DNA of 64,000 nucleotides from Pempheris klunzingeri. Its lineage: Eukaryota; Chordata; Actinopteri; Acropomatiformes; Pempheridae. A program made the translations under genes and the position numbers. This document shows, piece after piece, positions 47,901 to 57,581 of the stretch; position 1 is the stretch's first letter, and each line of letters opens with the position of its first letter. The notes under the pieces were generated by a model. That model was not told where the DNA came from. It searched no databases and saw nothing but the letters and a program-made list of their open reading frames with translations. The stretch lies in contig NC_092027.1 in NCBI RefSeq assembly GCF_042242105.1, positions 14,964,721 to 15,028,720 on the forward strand, written 5' to 3'.

Positions 47901-50900
47901 TGTGTGTTGTGTAATATAAAAGCGCCTTGGGGATTCCATACCCTGGGCAGCTTCTCAGCACTCTTGATGATTTCCATGAAGGCTCTGTGGATGAACTCCC
48001 AACATTCCTGAAAGCTCGGACTAAAGTCAATATGAGGCTCATCCACTTGTAGCTTAACCAGCAGCACTGGTGACTGAACATACTTCATCTCATCAAACAC
48101 CTCACCAAAGTCATTGCCGACCTGAAAAACACAGAACATAGTAAGTAAGAGCACATTTGGTTGCTCCTCTCACACACTTCCAAAGACCATTTTAACATGT
48201 TAAGAAAAAATGGAAGGACAAAAAAAGTTGTCCAAACCTCATGCATACTGAAGAGATCTAACAGGTCCTGTAGTGATTCTACGACCAAGCTTCTGAGCTG
48301 CAGTGACATGAGAGCAGCCACGCAGCTGAAGAATTCCTGGACAGCAACTGGAGCCACCTGCTCACTCTTGGGTATGAGAGGCAACCACAGGTCTTCGAAC
48401 TTGTCAAAGAGGGATGCACAGTGAGGCAGCCACCTGAGAGAGGATACTCATGATAAGTTCAGTTATATTTTTTTCATTTAGTATCAAAGCACAAGAGGAA
48501 TTGAAATGTCATAAAAAAGATATTCATAATTAATGTTGCAAGTTACATGGATATAGGAATCCATAAATGAATCAATGTTTTTTTTTTATGTTTTCCCCTT
48601 AAATTTGTGAAAGTTTTTATAAAAAACAGTCAGAACACAAAACTCAGATTTAGAAATAAATCATTTGCAATAAATAAATAAACAGTGAATATTTTTTTGT
48701 TTTATCTTAGGCAGAGGGACTGTGGTCTGCTGCTCAATTTGTGTCTTGTTTATCTCTTCACTTAAAATGAATGAAGATTTTATGAATTGTGGTTGTTGCA
48801 AGAGGGCTTTGTTAATTGTAAAGTGCAGTGAGCAGTATCTTTTTACAATGAGTGCATTCTTAGATAAATTTGAGTTTACAGCCAAATTAAAAGATATCTG
48901 CTTCCTCTCAAATTCACAATACCAATCCACATGTGTGCTTGGACAGAACACACTTATCCTCCTCCAAGAGCATATGTGGTAATAGAATACCTGAAGCTGA
49001 CTGCACTGGTTACTGCAGTTATTACATCGTTTATTTATTTCCTTGGTCCTTATTGACATTTACACAACCCCATAGAGATGCAGAATGCCCTCCCTATGGC
49101 TGGCATGGAAAACTATGACAGTACAGAATAATGGTATATTGAGCAAGTGCAAATTAAGAACATGAGAATAAACAAACAGCAGCTAGTTTCTACAAATTAC
49201 AATGGCTCATATTTCACTCATACAGCCAGACATCCTGCGGGGCTGCTACATGGTCTAACAGGCTATACAAGGGGCTCACAACAAAGGATCCAGTGGAATC
49301 CTAAAGTGAGGCAGTGTGTAAAGCAATCCCCTGAAAGGCAGCCTGACATGGGTGTGACAAAGTGGACAAAGTGGAAATATGAGACTGCACCTACAACAGG
49401 ATTAGCCCTCTTGGTTGTGTACATACTACAGACCCACAAGCCAATGAGAAGACACACAACAATGATGAATGACTCTGGACATCACCTTGTGTTCTTACTG
49501 ACAGACTGGCTGTTTTGAGATTGTCTGGCAAACTGGTAATACTCACTTTTGGATCAGTTCATCTCTTGTGGTTTGGCACTGTTTCTGGACAAAGTCTTCA
49601 AACTCAGATGGCAGTAGGGGGAGGCGGGTGGAGAAAAGATCCTCCAGTCGAACAAATCTCAAGGATGAGAAGCTGAAAAAAGTTTTTATGTTATCTTTTA
49701 TCGAATGTATTTGTTTGCACATAAAAATATTTCAAAAGATATAATATGTATATAGAATATGGAAAGAAATATTGGAAGTGCTGAAATAAATAAATAAGAG
49801 GAGATAAAATAAAATCTAACCCACACTGAAGGCACAGCACTTTTCTGTATTACCTGTTTAGCCAGATGTCCTGCAGTAGGACCATAATGTGACTGACAGT
49901 AAACAGATGTTGACTTTGCCACGTGTGGGCCTCCCTGTAATTAGCTGCCCAGGGCACTGGCGCACGGATCACCCTCCTGGGAAAGGGCTTGGGGACGCTG
50001 CATATGGACAGTCGCTGGCGCTCAGATGGGTTCATCAGAATATAGTCCACTAACAAGGAAGAACATGGAAGACTAAATAGACTGAACAGATTGACTGAAT
50101 GTCATTTTCAAGGTAGGGAGGCATTTGATTACAGAAGAAAATATTTAGTTAACAAAGACACTAACTAGACTGACTAGCTTTTGGAATCCATATAGTTCTA
50201 TATATGAAAGAATCATAGTCTGACTGTCTATAAAATCTAGTAATACTGCCATATACTGTATTGTTTTATACCTATGCTCTTCTTGAGGGTGAAGTAATAA
50301 TCTCTTTTGATCTCCTCTTCCGTGTTTGCTCTCATAATCTGGAGGTGTTTACTACTATTCTCAGTTTCGGGAGGCAGAAGGCACATGATGTTCCTCATCT
50401 GCTGGTGTGGCTGAGGGGCGAGCACAGACGTGGGGACACCAGTGGTGATGTAGTACCTATATCTCTGTGGGAGTCAAGTTAAGATTAGCAATGTGTTAGA
50501 AAAAGGAGGCTCAAAGGATGCTAATCAGTGACTGGCATGGTTATTACTGATTTCACTAATACTTGCCTCCAGGTCTCTCTCATTAGGCTCTGTCTGCAGG
50601 GCCCTCATTTTCTCCTCTTGGCTGTACATGATGTCCAGCTGTTCTTTAGGACTCAGAGGTCGGCTGCGGGGTGGGTGAAAGTTTCTTGACCTAGGCCTTA
50701 GCCGAGGTGAGAGTGGAGCCGGAGAAGATGTATCTCTATGAAATCATGAGTGAATCAGATCAAGTGCCTCAAGATGCGAAACATAAGAGATTAGGTAATA
50801 CTGAAATGTAATTAAGCGCATAACTACCTTCTCCGTGGTGTAATTACTTGTCTCTGTCCAGGTGGGGTAGATGCTAAAAGCCTCATTAAGATCAAAAATT

Positions 50901-51930
50901 AATTCTGAAAGGTTTTTTCGAGCAGTTTTAAGTGTTCCCATTATAAAACAGAGAACATTGCAATCTCAGATAAATGAGCATCCCTTAGTCACACAGAGAA
51001 GGGTTTGATATGAGAGAAATGTGAAAGGATACAGGGTCCAATTGGTTTTGGCAAGGATTGCCGGAAAGTGTGTCGTCTCTGCTGGAGTTTAGTAATTTTA
51101 AGGCCCTGGGCGCGGGGACTGTAGTTGTTTCCAATAGACTCACTGGGTGTACGGTGGTAACGCTGCTCTTTAAAAGGAACTGCTAGTGTCCAAGAATTGT
51201 CCTGAAGGATGGGTGGGTAATGACTGTGCCTCAAGACAATCTGAGATAAAGTAACAGATTGAATGTCAAGATGGTGTATGGTAACACAGAGGTTAGTGTG
51301 TCTAACCTGAAAAATAGCTGGCGTCTCTAAAAGCACTAATATGACACAGTGACTAATATTCTTACCTGATACAGTTCTGAGGGTTCTGCATTGCAAGTCA
51401 CAGGCAAAGGTGGTGGAACTGCGTATCCTCTGCTCTCAGTCATATTGTAGATAGAGTCATCCTCCATCTGTAGCTCACACAAAAACAGTTACAGTTACAA
51501 AAGATCATTGACATTTTAATTTGACTTTTATTCACACTTTACACTAAGTAGCCCTTATTCTCTCTTAATATTATTATACAAGCCTTTTTGTATAAAAAGC
51601 TGTGCAAGATGCAGTTAAATTCCCTGTTATTTTTTCATTACAGCACTTTAAATGTTATCTCTTTTTTTTTAACTTATGATAAACACACATGCCTTTAATT
51701 TTTCCTTAAAATAAGTTTTATGTTCATACCATACCAAAATTGCACACCTGTCTAGACAGAAGGAGAGTGTCATCGTTACAACGATATCTAATGGCATTTT
51801 AAGCAGTCTTTTATAATGTAACGCTGGCATTTAGCTGAATGAGGGTGGTTTCACGATGAAAACGTAGCCAAACATGAGACGAAGAGTCAAACATTAGCGA
51901 GGTTAACTTTACCTGCTTCAGCCGTTCCAT
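29041..51930 (-). CDS. dnah3: Dynein axonemal heavy chain 3 (single-headed inner-arm dynein), complete, 61 coding exons
   Basis: This is the force-generating ATPase heavy chain of an inner-arm ciliary/flagellar dynein. I traced 61 coding exons from the ATG at 51930 to the TAA at 29041. Every junction keeps phase and the sum is 4006 aa plus stop, close to human DNAH3 (about 4.1k). Order: tail and linker (1-1201), AAA1 with GPAGTGKT (1322-1329), AAA2 with [11 protein letters not shown]3 with GPTGTGKS (1963-1970), AAA4 with GIGGSGRQS (2323-2331), antiparallel stalk and microtubule-binding tip (about 2509-2879), AAA5, AAA6 and C-terminus ending CLCQLDD. DNAH3 rather than DNAH7/12 is chosen from strings such as [29 protein letters not shown] and [20 protein letters not shown], which I recall as closest to DNAH3. 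The start sits in a 6-codon exon (MERLKQ) after an acceptor, so a 5' non-coding exon is implied. Exon coordinates are given in the module entries. Confidence 0.95.
32239..33866 (-). CDS. dnah3: dnah3 exon 52: AAA5 and start of AAA6 in one 1628-nt exon
   Basis: A single open exon of 543 codons runs from [19 protein letters not shown] to [12 protein letters not shown]. Landmarks include [61 protein letters not shown] and [19 protein letters not shown]. It is about ten times the typical exon length of this gene. Confidence 0.95.
33976..35435 (-). CDS. dnah3: dnah3 exons 48-51: stalk coiled coil and microtubule-binding tip
   Basis: Exons: 35219-35435, 34963-35145, 34617-34815, 33976-34489. The ascending helix is Glu/Lys-rich ([20 protein letters not shown] and on). 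The tip contains [26 protein letters not shown] and the segment [15 protein letters not shown]. The descending helix runs [18 protein letters not shown] to about KKELEDN, closing with [14 protein letters not shown]. Length and heptad character are normal for the dynein stalk. Confidence 0.94.
35545..36459 (-). CDS. dnah3: dnah3 exons 46-47: AAA4
   Basis: Exons: 35793-36459 (667 nt, unusually long for this gene) and 35545-35710. They encode [13 protein letters not shown], the P-loop [32 protein letters not shown] and [20 protein letters not shown]. Arg replaces the Walker A Lys in the P-loop. I recall the same GxGGSGRQS in related axonemal dyneins, so this looks like a family trait rather than a lesion. 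Confidence 0.94.
36855..38355 (-). CDS. dnah3: dnah3 exons 40-45: AAA3
   Basis: Exons: 38252-38355, 37869-38163, 37564-37743, 37341-37464, 37086-37242, 36855-36998 (to residue 2231). Walker A is GPTGTGKS in exon 41, next to [16 protein letters not shown]. Walker B is VDDLNMP across the exon 41/42 junction, and [16 protein letters not shown] follows. AAA3 is the regulatory ATP site of the motor. All key residues are present. Confidence 0.94.
38456..40787 (-). CDS. dnah3: dnah3 exons 32-39: AAA2
   Basis: Exons: 40568-40787, 40327-40461, 40110-40221, 39751-39992, 39286-39386, 39018-39123, 38773-38902, 38456-38689. Landmarks: AEQLSS-type region [21 protein letters not shown]-loop [10 protein letters not shown] (exon 34), and [16 protein letters not shown] (exon 35). 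The run [10 protein letters not shown] then [16 protein letters not shown] crosses exons 36-37. AAA2 in dyneins binds ATP structurally rather than hydrolysing it. A (GT) repeat (39211-39237) lies in intron 36. Confidence 0.94.
39211..39237. repeat. (GT)13 microsatellite in dnah3 intron 36
   Basis: Near-perfect GT run, 49 bp from the donor of dnah3 exon 36. Confidence 0.9.
40951..42840 (-). CDS. dnah3: dnah3 exons 26-31: AAA1, main ATPase site
   Basis: Exons: 42726-42840, 42435-42633, 42155-42263, 41947-42060, 41152-41328, 40951-41042 (residues about 1202-1469). The dynein signature [22 protein letters not shown] precedes Walker A GPAGTGKT (exon 28). Walker B is CFDEFNRIE (exon 29), followed by [19 protein letters not shown] (exon 30). 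All the catalytic elements expected of the main ATP-hydrolysing site are intact. The intron between exons 29 and 30 carries a (CA) repeat and a LINE relic. Confidence 0.95.
41400..41780 (-). mobile_element. LINE reverse-transcriptase 3' fragment, inactivated
   Basis: On the minus strand the translation contains [17 protein letters not shown], then [10 protein letters not shown] and SYRVKYKLL. This is the typical C-terminal end of fish non-LTR retrotransposon reverse transcriptase (IQNxAARxLTxTKKxxHITPVLxxLHWLPV family signature). An in-frame stop and missing residues upstream show it is a dead remnant. It is in dnah3 intron 29, in the same orientation as dnah3. Confidence 0.7.
41882..41914. 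repeat. (AC)16 microsatellite in dnah3 intron 29
   Basis: Perfect run starting 33 bp inside the intron from the donor of exon 29 (41947). Confidence 0.95.
43157..43240. repeat. compound (CA)n-(CTCA)n-(TCTCTA)n repeat in dnah3 intron 25
   Basis: (CA)8 at about 43157-43172, (CTCA)9 at 43171-43208 and a TATCTC-type hexamer array to 43240. The array ends 57 bp from exon 25, on its downstream (donor) side in dnah3 orientation. Confidence 0.9.
43297..51930 (-). CDS. dnah3: dnah3 exons 1-25: N-terminal tail and linker
   Basis: Exons: 51913-51930, 51366-51467, 51033-51240, 50828-50873, 50567-50735, 50272-50464, 49854-50049, 49547-49672, 48238-48433, 47942-48121, 47712-47839, 47514-47619, 47221-47399, 46908-47092, 46665-46788, 46340-46493, 46017-46161, 45659-45870, 45424-45515, 45120-45234, 44780-44896, 44349-44528, 44119-44255, 43558-43759, 43297-43389. 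They encode residues 1-1201. The first 160 or so residues are Pro/Arg/Ser-rich and probably disordered. Recognisable family landmarks follow, such as [19 protein letters not shown] and [19 protein letters not shown], the last at the start of the linker that swings over the ring. Exon 5 ends in a GC donor. The tail binds the inner-arm light chains and docks to the doublet. Confidence 0.92.
48434..49546 (-). other. dnah3: dnah3 intron 8 (1.1 kb), no further feature
   Basis: This is one of the longest introns in the gene. I see no exon, no recognisable transposon protein and no RNA gene in it. Open stretches on both strands look random. Confidence 0.7.
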
Positions 51931-52329
51931 CCTGGTCAGCTTTTCTGCATGTGAAACGGGGGGAAATACAAATAACTTGAATGTATGAATGAAGAAAGAC
52001 AAACATTTCTATTTTATCGATATGAGCGAACAGTCATAGAGTAAAACAAAAACACTGGAAACGCTGTTACTATCAGTTACCTGCTGTACGTTACACCGGT
52101 AGGATTTCATTCATTGCTGCGTGACATTAACTTAAATGTTTCATGCAAAAGTGCAGGCAAGCAGCAAACGTTCCTCTCGGAGTTTGGAAGACTGACTCTG
52201 ACACTTTTCTAGTTTGACAGCTATTCTAAGCTCCTGATAGTTAAGTTTCGCCCTGTCGGCGCTTTGACTGAGGAAAGAAAAGCCATCACGTTGCTGTAAA
52301 CTGAAACACTGTTGATCTCATCCGGGAAC

Positions 52330-52343
52330 GTCTCCATGGCAAC
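52330..52343 (-). promoter_or_regulatory. RFX X-box-like element upstream of dnah3
   Basis: In dnah3 orientation the sequence is GTTGCCATGGAGAC. The first half is a perfect X-box half-site (GTTGCC) and the second half is imperfect. It is 400 bp upstream of the dnah3 start codon. RFX factors, with FOXJ1, drive motile-cilia genes including axonemal dyneins, so the location fits. Binding is inferred. Confidence 0.45.
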
Positions 52344-52537
52344 ACCAACCACCTTGTTGCTATTAGAGACTAAGTGGTGAGCGGTGCCGCGTGCGCTTGG
52401 ATACACATTTGTGAGTGTTAAATGGTCACAGACAAAAATCCCACCATAACTTTACAGGGATACAAGTAGATTTGTTCAAATTAAAAGTACTCCATTACTT
52501 GGTGGGTTGTCCTGATACTTTACCTGGAAGTTTCTTT

Positions 52538-52551
52538 CTGCCCCCTGCTGG
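52538..52551 (-). promoter_or_regulatory. CTCF-like motif between dnah3 and dazl
   Basis: The minus strand reads CCAGCAGGGGGCAG, a 14/14 match to the CTCF core consensus CCASYAGRKGGCRS. It lies in the 1.7-kb spacer that separates the divergently transcribed dnah3 and dazl. Occupancy cannot be told from sequence. Confidence 0.45.
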
Positions 52552-53616
52552 TAGCCATCCTGCCCCTCGCTCTGAATGTGCCTTCATGCATTTTTATGAG
52601 GAAAAAAATTATTATTATAAACTCAGAAAACACTGAATGACCTTATTACCATGTGGACCAGTTCACAAAATGACTATGAAATTACACAACTTTTTAAAAT
52701 TCAAATATACCGTACTCTTCTTATTTTCTTTGTGGACTTTCTTAGTTTAAGCATGATAAAATGTTTTTATGCATAACATAGTTTAGGGCATAGTCAGGTC
52801 TAAGGCCACCATAGCCAAGGTTAATTCAAGTTTAACTTATTCATGGGGGCAAAGACATTCTGTAAGATTTCAACTAATGAGCAAAAGGCACTCCACTTGC
52901 TTTCTGCTTCAGTTGATTTGATCAGTTTATTTGACTGACTGATGGATTGTCAGCTTTTTCTTGGTTGGTTTAGCAACCAGTCAAAGCCTATATTTAAATA
53001 TTTTTTTAAAAGTTAAAACAATAAAAATGTTATCCAAAGGAAAATTCGCGTGAATCATTGTTTTCAGGTGAGTTTCATCTTGCATTTAGTTTCATTATTA
53101 TTTTATGTCAATGCACTGCAGGAATGGAAGAAGCAAGTACAAGTAGAGCGAGAGGAGTGATATACTGTAAGGTTGGTCAAATATCAATCAGTTCTTCAAA
53201 TGTCATTGTGATTTCACAACTGTAGCAAACATACAAACTGTACACTGAGTCTACGTGTGTTCATATGATGATTCATCAACACTAGCTCAGTAACAAAGAG
53301 AAAGACAGTTCTCTGACTAACATGTTCCCCAAGAAAACCCTGCAGGAATTATGCAGGTATTGTGCAGGACAGTAAATTGCAAGAGCAATTTTTACACCTG
53401 TCGTGATCATGTACATGTATTCCTGTGAAGATGACAAGGTCAGTTAAGGTTAGTTCAAACTTGTATGCTTCAGATACCATTTGATAGGATGTTAGATCAG
53501 TCATGTGGACTGGGCGTGGTTTTCGCTGAAGGTAACGTTGTTGTCGGACAGAAGAAACGTCTGCAGCTTGTCTTTGAGTGTTTTTGGCTAATTTATTAGT
53601 TTTAATTATTTTAGAT

Positions 53617-56600
53617 ATGGTAAGTTTCAGTGACTTTTCATGTGGTAAAAAGTGCACTGTTACAATTCTAGCCATACAATCGCCGTGCTTAATTCAAGGC
53701 ATTCGTCGACTTTTTAATCAATACATAGCTAAGTACTGTGCTAACATTAGTGTTAGCTAACCAGCTAGCTAGCTAATTAGCGATCTTCGCCTTAAAAAAG
53801 GCGCACTAGCTGCTCTAGGCTAACATTAGTTGGAGCTACCGCAGTTATGCTGTTTGAACATTTGTAACCACTAACTAACCTTAGCAATAACCAAGCCTTT
53901 CACTGCTGAGGGTCTTTTTGTCGATGCTTTTTCTCTCAACTTAATAGCGGCTCCACGCGTAGAGATCAAAGTTTGCTTGTTGAATTCAATTAAAGTTAAG
54001 CTAGCTAACTTCTAACAATGTATACTAACGTTACCATTGTCATATTTTTGTCACTTTTGTCGGAAATATGTTGTCAATGTTGTCAGATATTGACAAAATT
54101 GGAGCCTCATGACACAGATAATTATAACGTGATTTTGGTATTTGTTGCTGATGTTACCTGCAGATGTACAAGTTCGCTTGTATGCCTTTAGCGTTAATAT
54201 CATCCATATTCTGTGGTTAGTTAACTTTATCAAGTCAATAGTTCATCATGTGGACCAGCGCCAGATAGATAATTCAAAATATGCGCAATTCCTTCGGTCT
54301 CAGGAGCTTGTAGTTAATTTTAAATTCATACTTTTTCTGAGGCCATGAAATGTAGTCAGCACTCAAGGTCATGCACGAGTTTGTGGTTTTTTCCCATCAT
54401 GCAACTGAAATTCAAATGATGTTTATATTGTCAGGATATCCACAAGCCCAGGAGCGGCAACCAGCTTTCACCTTCCCTGAAGTTGTCAAATGGCTACATC
54501 CTGCCTGAGGGCAAGCTGACTCCCAACGCCCTCTTTGTCGGTGGGATTGACATGAAGGTGAGATCAGATGTATTTACTTTACATTTACACCACCAGGTTA
54601 AAACGTGAATAACTATTATTTTTGCCTGTATATGGCGCAGATCAGAATATTTTATGACTGAGGACCAAGTGAAAAGGGGAAATGACATGTAATTTTATAA
54701 TGTCAGACATGGGGATGAAACGTTTTTCTACTGTAAATTAAATTTTCAATGCCATAGCACCTTTGAATGTGTCATCGTTTAAACTTGGGCTTTCAGTTGA
54801 ATGTTAAGTTAGGGAAACTTATAATTATATCAGGACTCAAATAACTTTTGTATAACTGCAACAGATTAAATTTGATACATAACTATGGTCTTATGGGTGG
54901 AAAAAGTTTGAAAGCAGCTGTTGAAGTGTACTTGAATGGTGCACCTCTATAGTGCATAATGGAGTGAAGATGGTAAATTGTAGCAACTAATATCCAGTTT
55001 TTCCCTTGAAATGAATTTCAACCATCAGGTGGATGAAAATGAAATGAGGGACTTCTTTGCCAAATATGGTGCTGTTAAGGAAGTGAAAATTATCACATAC
55101 CGTGGAGGGATCTGCAAAGGGTAAGTTTTGCTGTCTGGAGAAACTAAGGTGTGCTACATTTACAATGCCACAGTAGTGGGTGCCTTTCTTTTTTTCTTTG
55201 TGTTGACTCTTTTTGCTGCAGTATTATAAGTTAAAAACAAATCTTTTTAGAGATAAGTAAATGTTCAAACAATTCAATTTATGTGTATGACCTATTATTT
55301 TTAATGAAGGGTTTGGAAGAGACCATGAAAATTGACAGCTATTTACTTAAGTCATGAATACAGTAATTGTTTGTCCACCATTTGTCAGTTAACTTGTATG
55401 AAAGTGTGGATCTAAACTGGGGGATTGTTTAATGGACGTGTGTTTTTGTATTCTGAGGAGCTTTGTGTCTTCTTAGGTACGGGTTTGTGTACTTCAGTGA
55501 AGATGTCAACATTCAGTCAATCATTGAGGTGAGTGTGTGTCTGTCAGTGGTACTGCTGTTCCATTATTTTTCATCTCCACCTGAAAGTGATATTTCCTGT
55601 GTTCATATTTTTTGCCACAGCAACAGATCAGTTTTAAGGGCCGGAAACTCAAGCTGGGCCCTGCCATCATGAAAGAAAGAAGCTCTCGTATGTATTCTGA
55701 TACACTTCAAGAGAACTTTATTAGATGTTTCAATCAATATTTCTATATATTGATTCAATATATTGTCAGTGCTTTAGATTATGAGGTTGCCCCACCAATT
55801 GTACTGGCTGTACAAAGATAAGATTTGCAAGAAATTTTGTTGGGTTTAATACATTAGATTGGACTTCACGAGATTCTGCCTCTCTGCTTATCTGAATGCA
55901 AGTACCACTGTTGGCAGTGCAAATGTAAGATTTTGTCATTAAACACATGTTTCATGTTTTTTCTTCATCGAGGGTCCATGCCTTCCCGTCTGGTTGGCCC
56001 AGCTCCTTGGATGAGCCCCACTCAGTACTTCTACTGCGCTTGCTGTTCACCCATGGGAGGGGGTATGGCACAACCGTCGCCCATCCTCAGTGGAGGCAGC
56101 CCGTACAATCAGGTAACACGCACATGGACATAGAGAAGCTATCACGAATCTCATCCCAGTAGACATTAAATTATTTTTAAAAGAAGTCATCAAGCACGCA
56201 AACACACTGTGTGAAGCATTAGTAAGGCTGTCACATACACACCTTTCTATTCTCTCAGTTACACTGTGTAAAAAAATTTTCTCTGAGGGGAAGTTTGCTC
56301 ATTATCACAGCCAAGAATAGAGGTGCAAGGCAGCGAACAATCTATCAATTTACTTTTCAATTTACCAGAAAAGATTTAGAAAAAATAAAGTTGCCTATGG
56401 CATGATTAATGTCATTGCTAATAATATCCAAGTTGGTGAATTATTCAGACAATACCAACTGTCAAAAATATTAGCACTTATTGTGCAATATGTGCAAGGA
56501 CTCTAACATGAGAATTAGAGTTCTCTGGCCTCCCACTCTGTTTCAACATGTGTTTTAACATCTGATTGGCACTGTTTGCTGTATAAACATGCGTCCTGTA

Positions 56601-56927
56601 CAGTGGTTTAAAGTGTTCCTTCTGGCTTGTTTTGCAGCCGTACTCCTACTCCAACTTTGGAGGGGTCATGATCCCACAGATGCCAATGAACTACGCACAG
56701 AATGCCTATGCCTACCAGGTACACACACACACACACACTAATGAGTCAACAGCGTCCCATGCAATGTCTCCTAGGCACTGCACATATGCTCCTGCATATG
56801 AGATGAAGGGTTCAGCTTGGCTCAGATCCACTTGTCCCTACCTCACACTCCATACCACCCCCAAATCTCCTGTAGAGGCGAGTCTGGGTTTGTCTGTTCC
56901 CCTGTTTGACCACTGACCCCCCCCCCC

Positions 56928-56986
<59 letters not shown>

Positions 56987-57581
56987 TGCAGTGCACTCCA
57001 CCTCACTGGATGGCGGACCAGAGGACACAGCTTGTCAATCAGGTGACTCTGCATTAAGTGGGAACAGGAGTAGATTTCAGTATGATTAAGTTTCAAAGCA
57101 ACGCAAATCACTTCTCGTTTGAAAACCTGGTAAGGACAGTGGGATGAAAACACAGATGGAGATTTTCAGAATCCACTGGATTATGTTGAGTGCTGTATTT
57201 GTTTACTTTTTTTGTTTCTAATTAAATACAGTAGGTGACAAAGACAGGCAATGTGTACAGGTGATAACTTTTTACATATGTTTTTCCTTGTTCCCAAACT
57301 GTAGTATTCATGCAGGCCAGTAGATGGTGTTGCCTGGCCAGTGTTGGCATCCTGAAGGAATGGACTGTGTGCATCAACGATTAATTCTTATAATCCCACT
57401 TGTCTGAAGTTGATTTTGTGTACTTGGCAAATCCAGCGTTCAGTTGGGAGCCTGTGTCATGTCAGCTGTTTCTGTCTTTGAAGAATGTCTGTGAGACTGT
57501 TCTCAAAAAGCTTTTTGTGTCGCTCTCTGTCTCCAGAACTTTGTGGACTGTGGAGTCCAGACTATGCTGACTGTGCTGTAG
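53617..57581 (+). CDS. dazl: Deleted in azoospermia-like RNA-binding protein, complete, 9 coding exons
   Basis: Exons: 53617-53619 (ATG alone, then gtaagt), 54435-54557, 55029-55120, 55477-55528, 55621-55687, 55973-56112, 56638-56718, 56992-57042, 57537-57581. Phases join to 217 aa plus TAG. DAZL is a germ-cell cytoplasmic protein that binds U-rich/GUU motifs in 3' UTRs and promotes translation. One RRM has RNP2 LFVGGI (34-39) and RNP1 KGYGFVYF (72-79). One DAZ motif lies around YSNFGGVMIPQMPMNYAQNAYAYQ-type sequence in exon 7. The C-terminus is CGVQTMLTVL. The start M|DIHKPRSG matches the usual teleost protein. Zebrafish Dazl is slightly longer because of an N-terminal extension. All residues expected for RNA binding are intact. 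Confidence 0.97.
56917..56983. repeat. poly-C plus (CA)26 repeat abutting the dazl exon 8 acceptor
   Basis: C13 at 56917-56929 is followed by (CA)26 at 56931-56983, which ends 8 nt before exon 8 (56992). The CA array takes the place of a normal polypyrimidine tract. Confidence 0.95.

Larger units (their letters stand above)
51931..53616. other. divergent dnah3/dazl intergenic region
   Basis: It contains the dnah3 5' UTR (an acceptor at about 51941-51958 implies an upstream non-coding exon), the X-box-like and CTCF-like sites above, and the dazl promoter and 5' leader nearest 53616. No open reading frame is convincing. I cannot place either transcription start exactly. Confidence 0.6.

Noticed and set aside
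48661..49059. Minus-strand 132-codon frame in dnah3 intron 8
   Set aside because: No recognisable domain, no splice signals, AT-rich random composition.
53690..53850. Repeated 'gctaac/gctagc' words in dazl intron 1
   Set aside because: Irregular AT-rich words common in fish introns; no definable unit or element.
57320..57340. CTCF-like sequence in the last dazl intron
   Set aside because: Only about 12 of 14 core positions match, including loss of the critical C.
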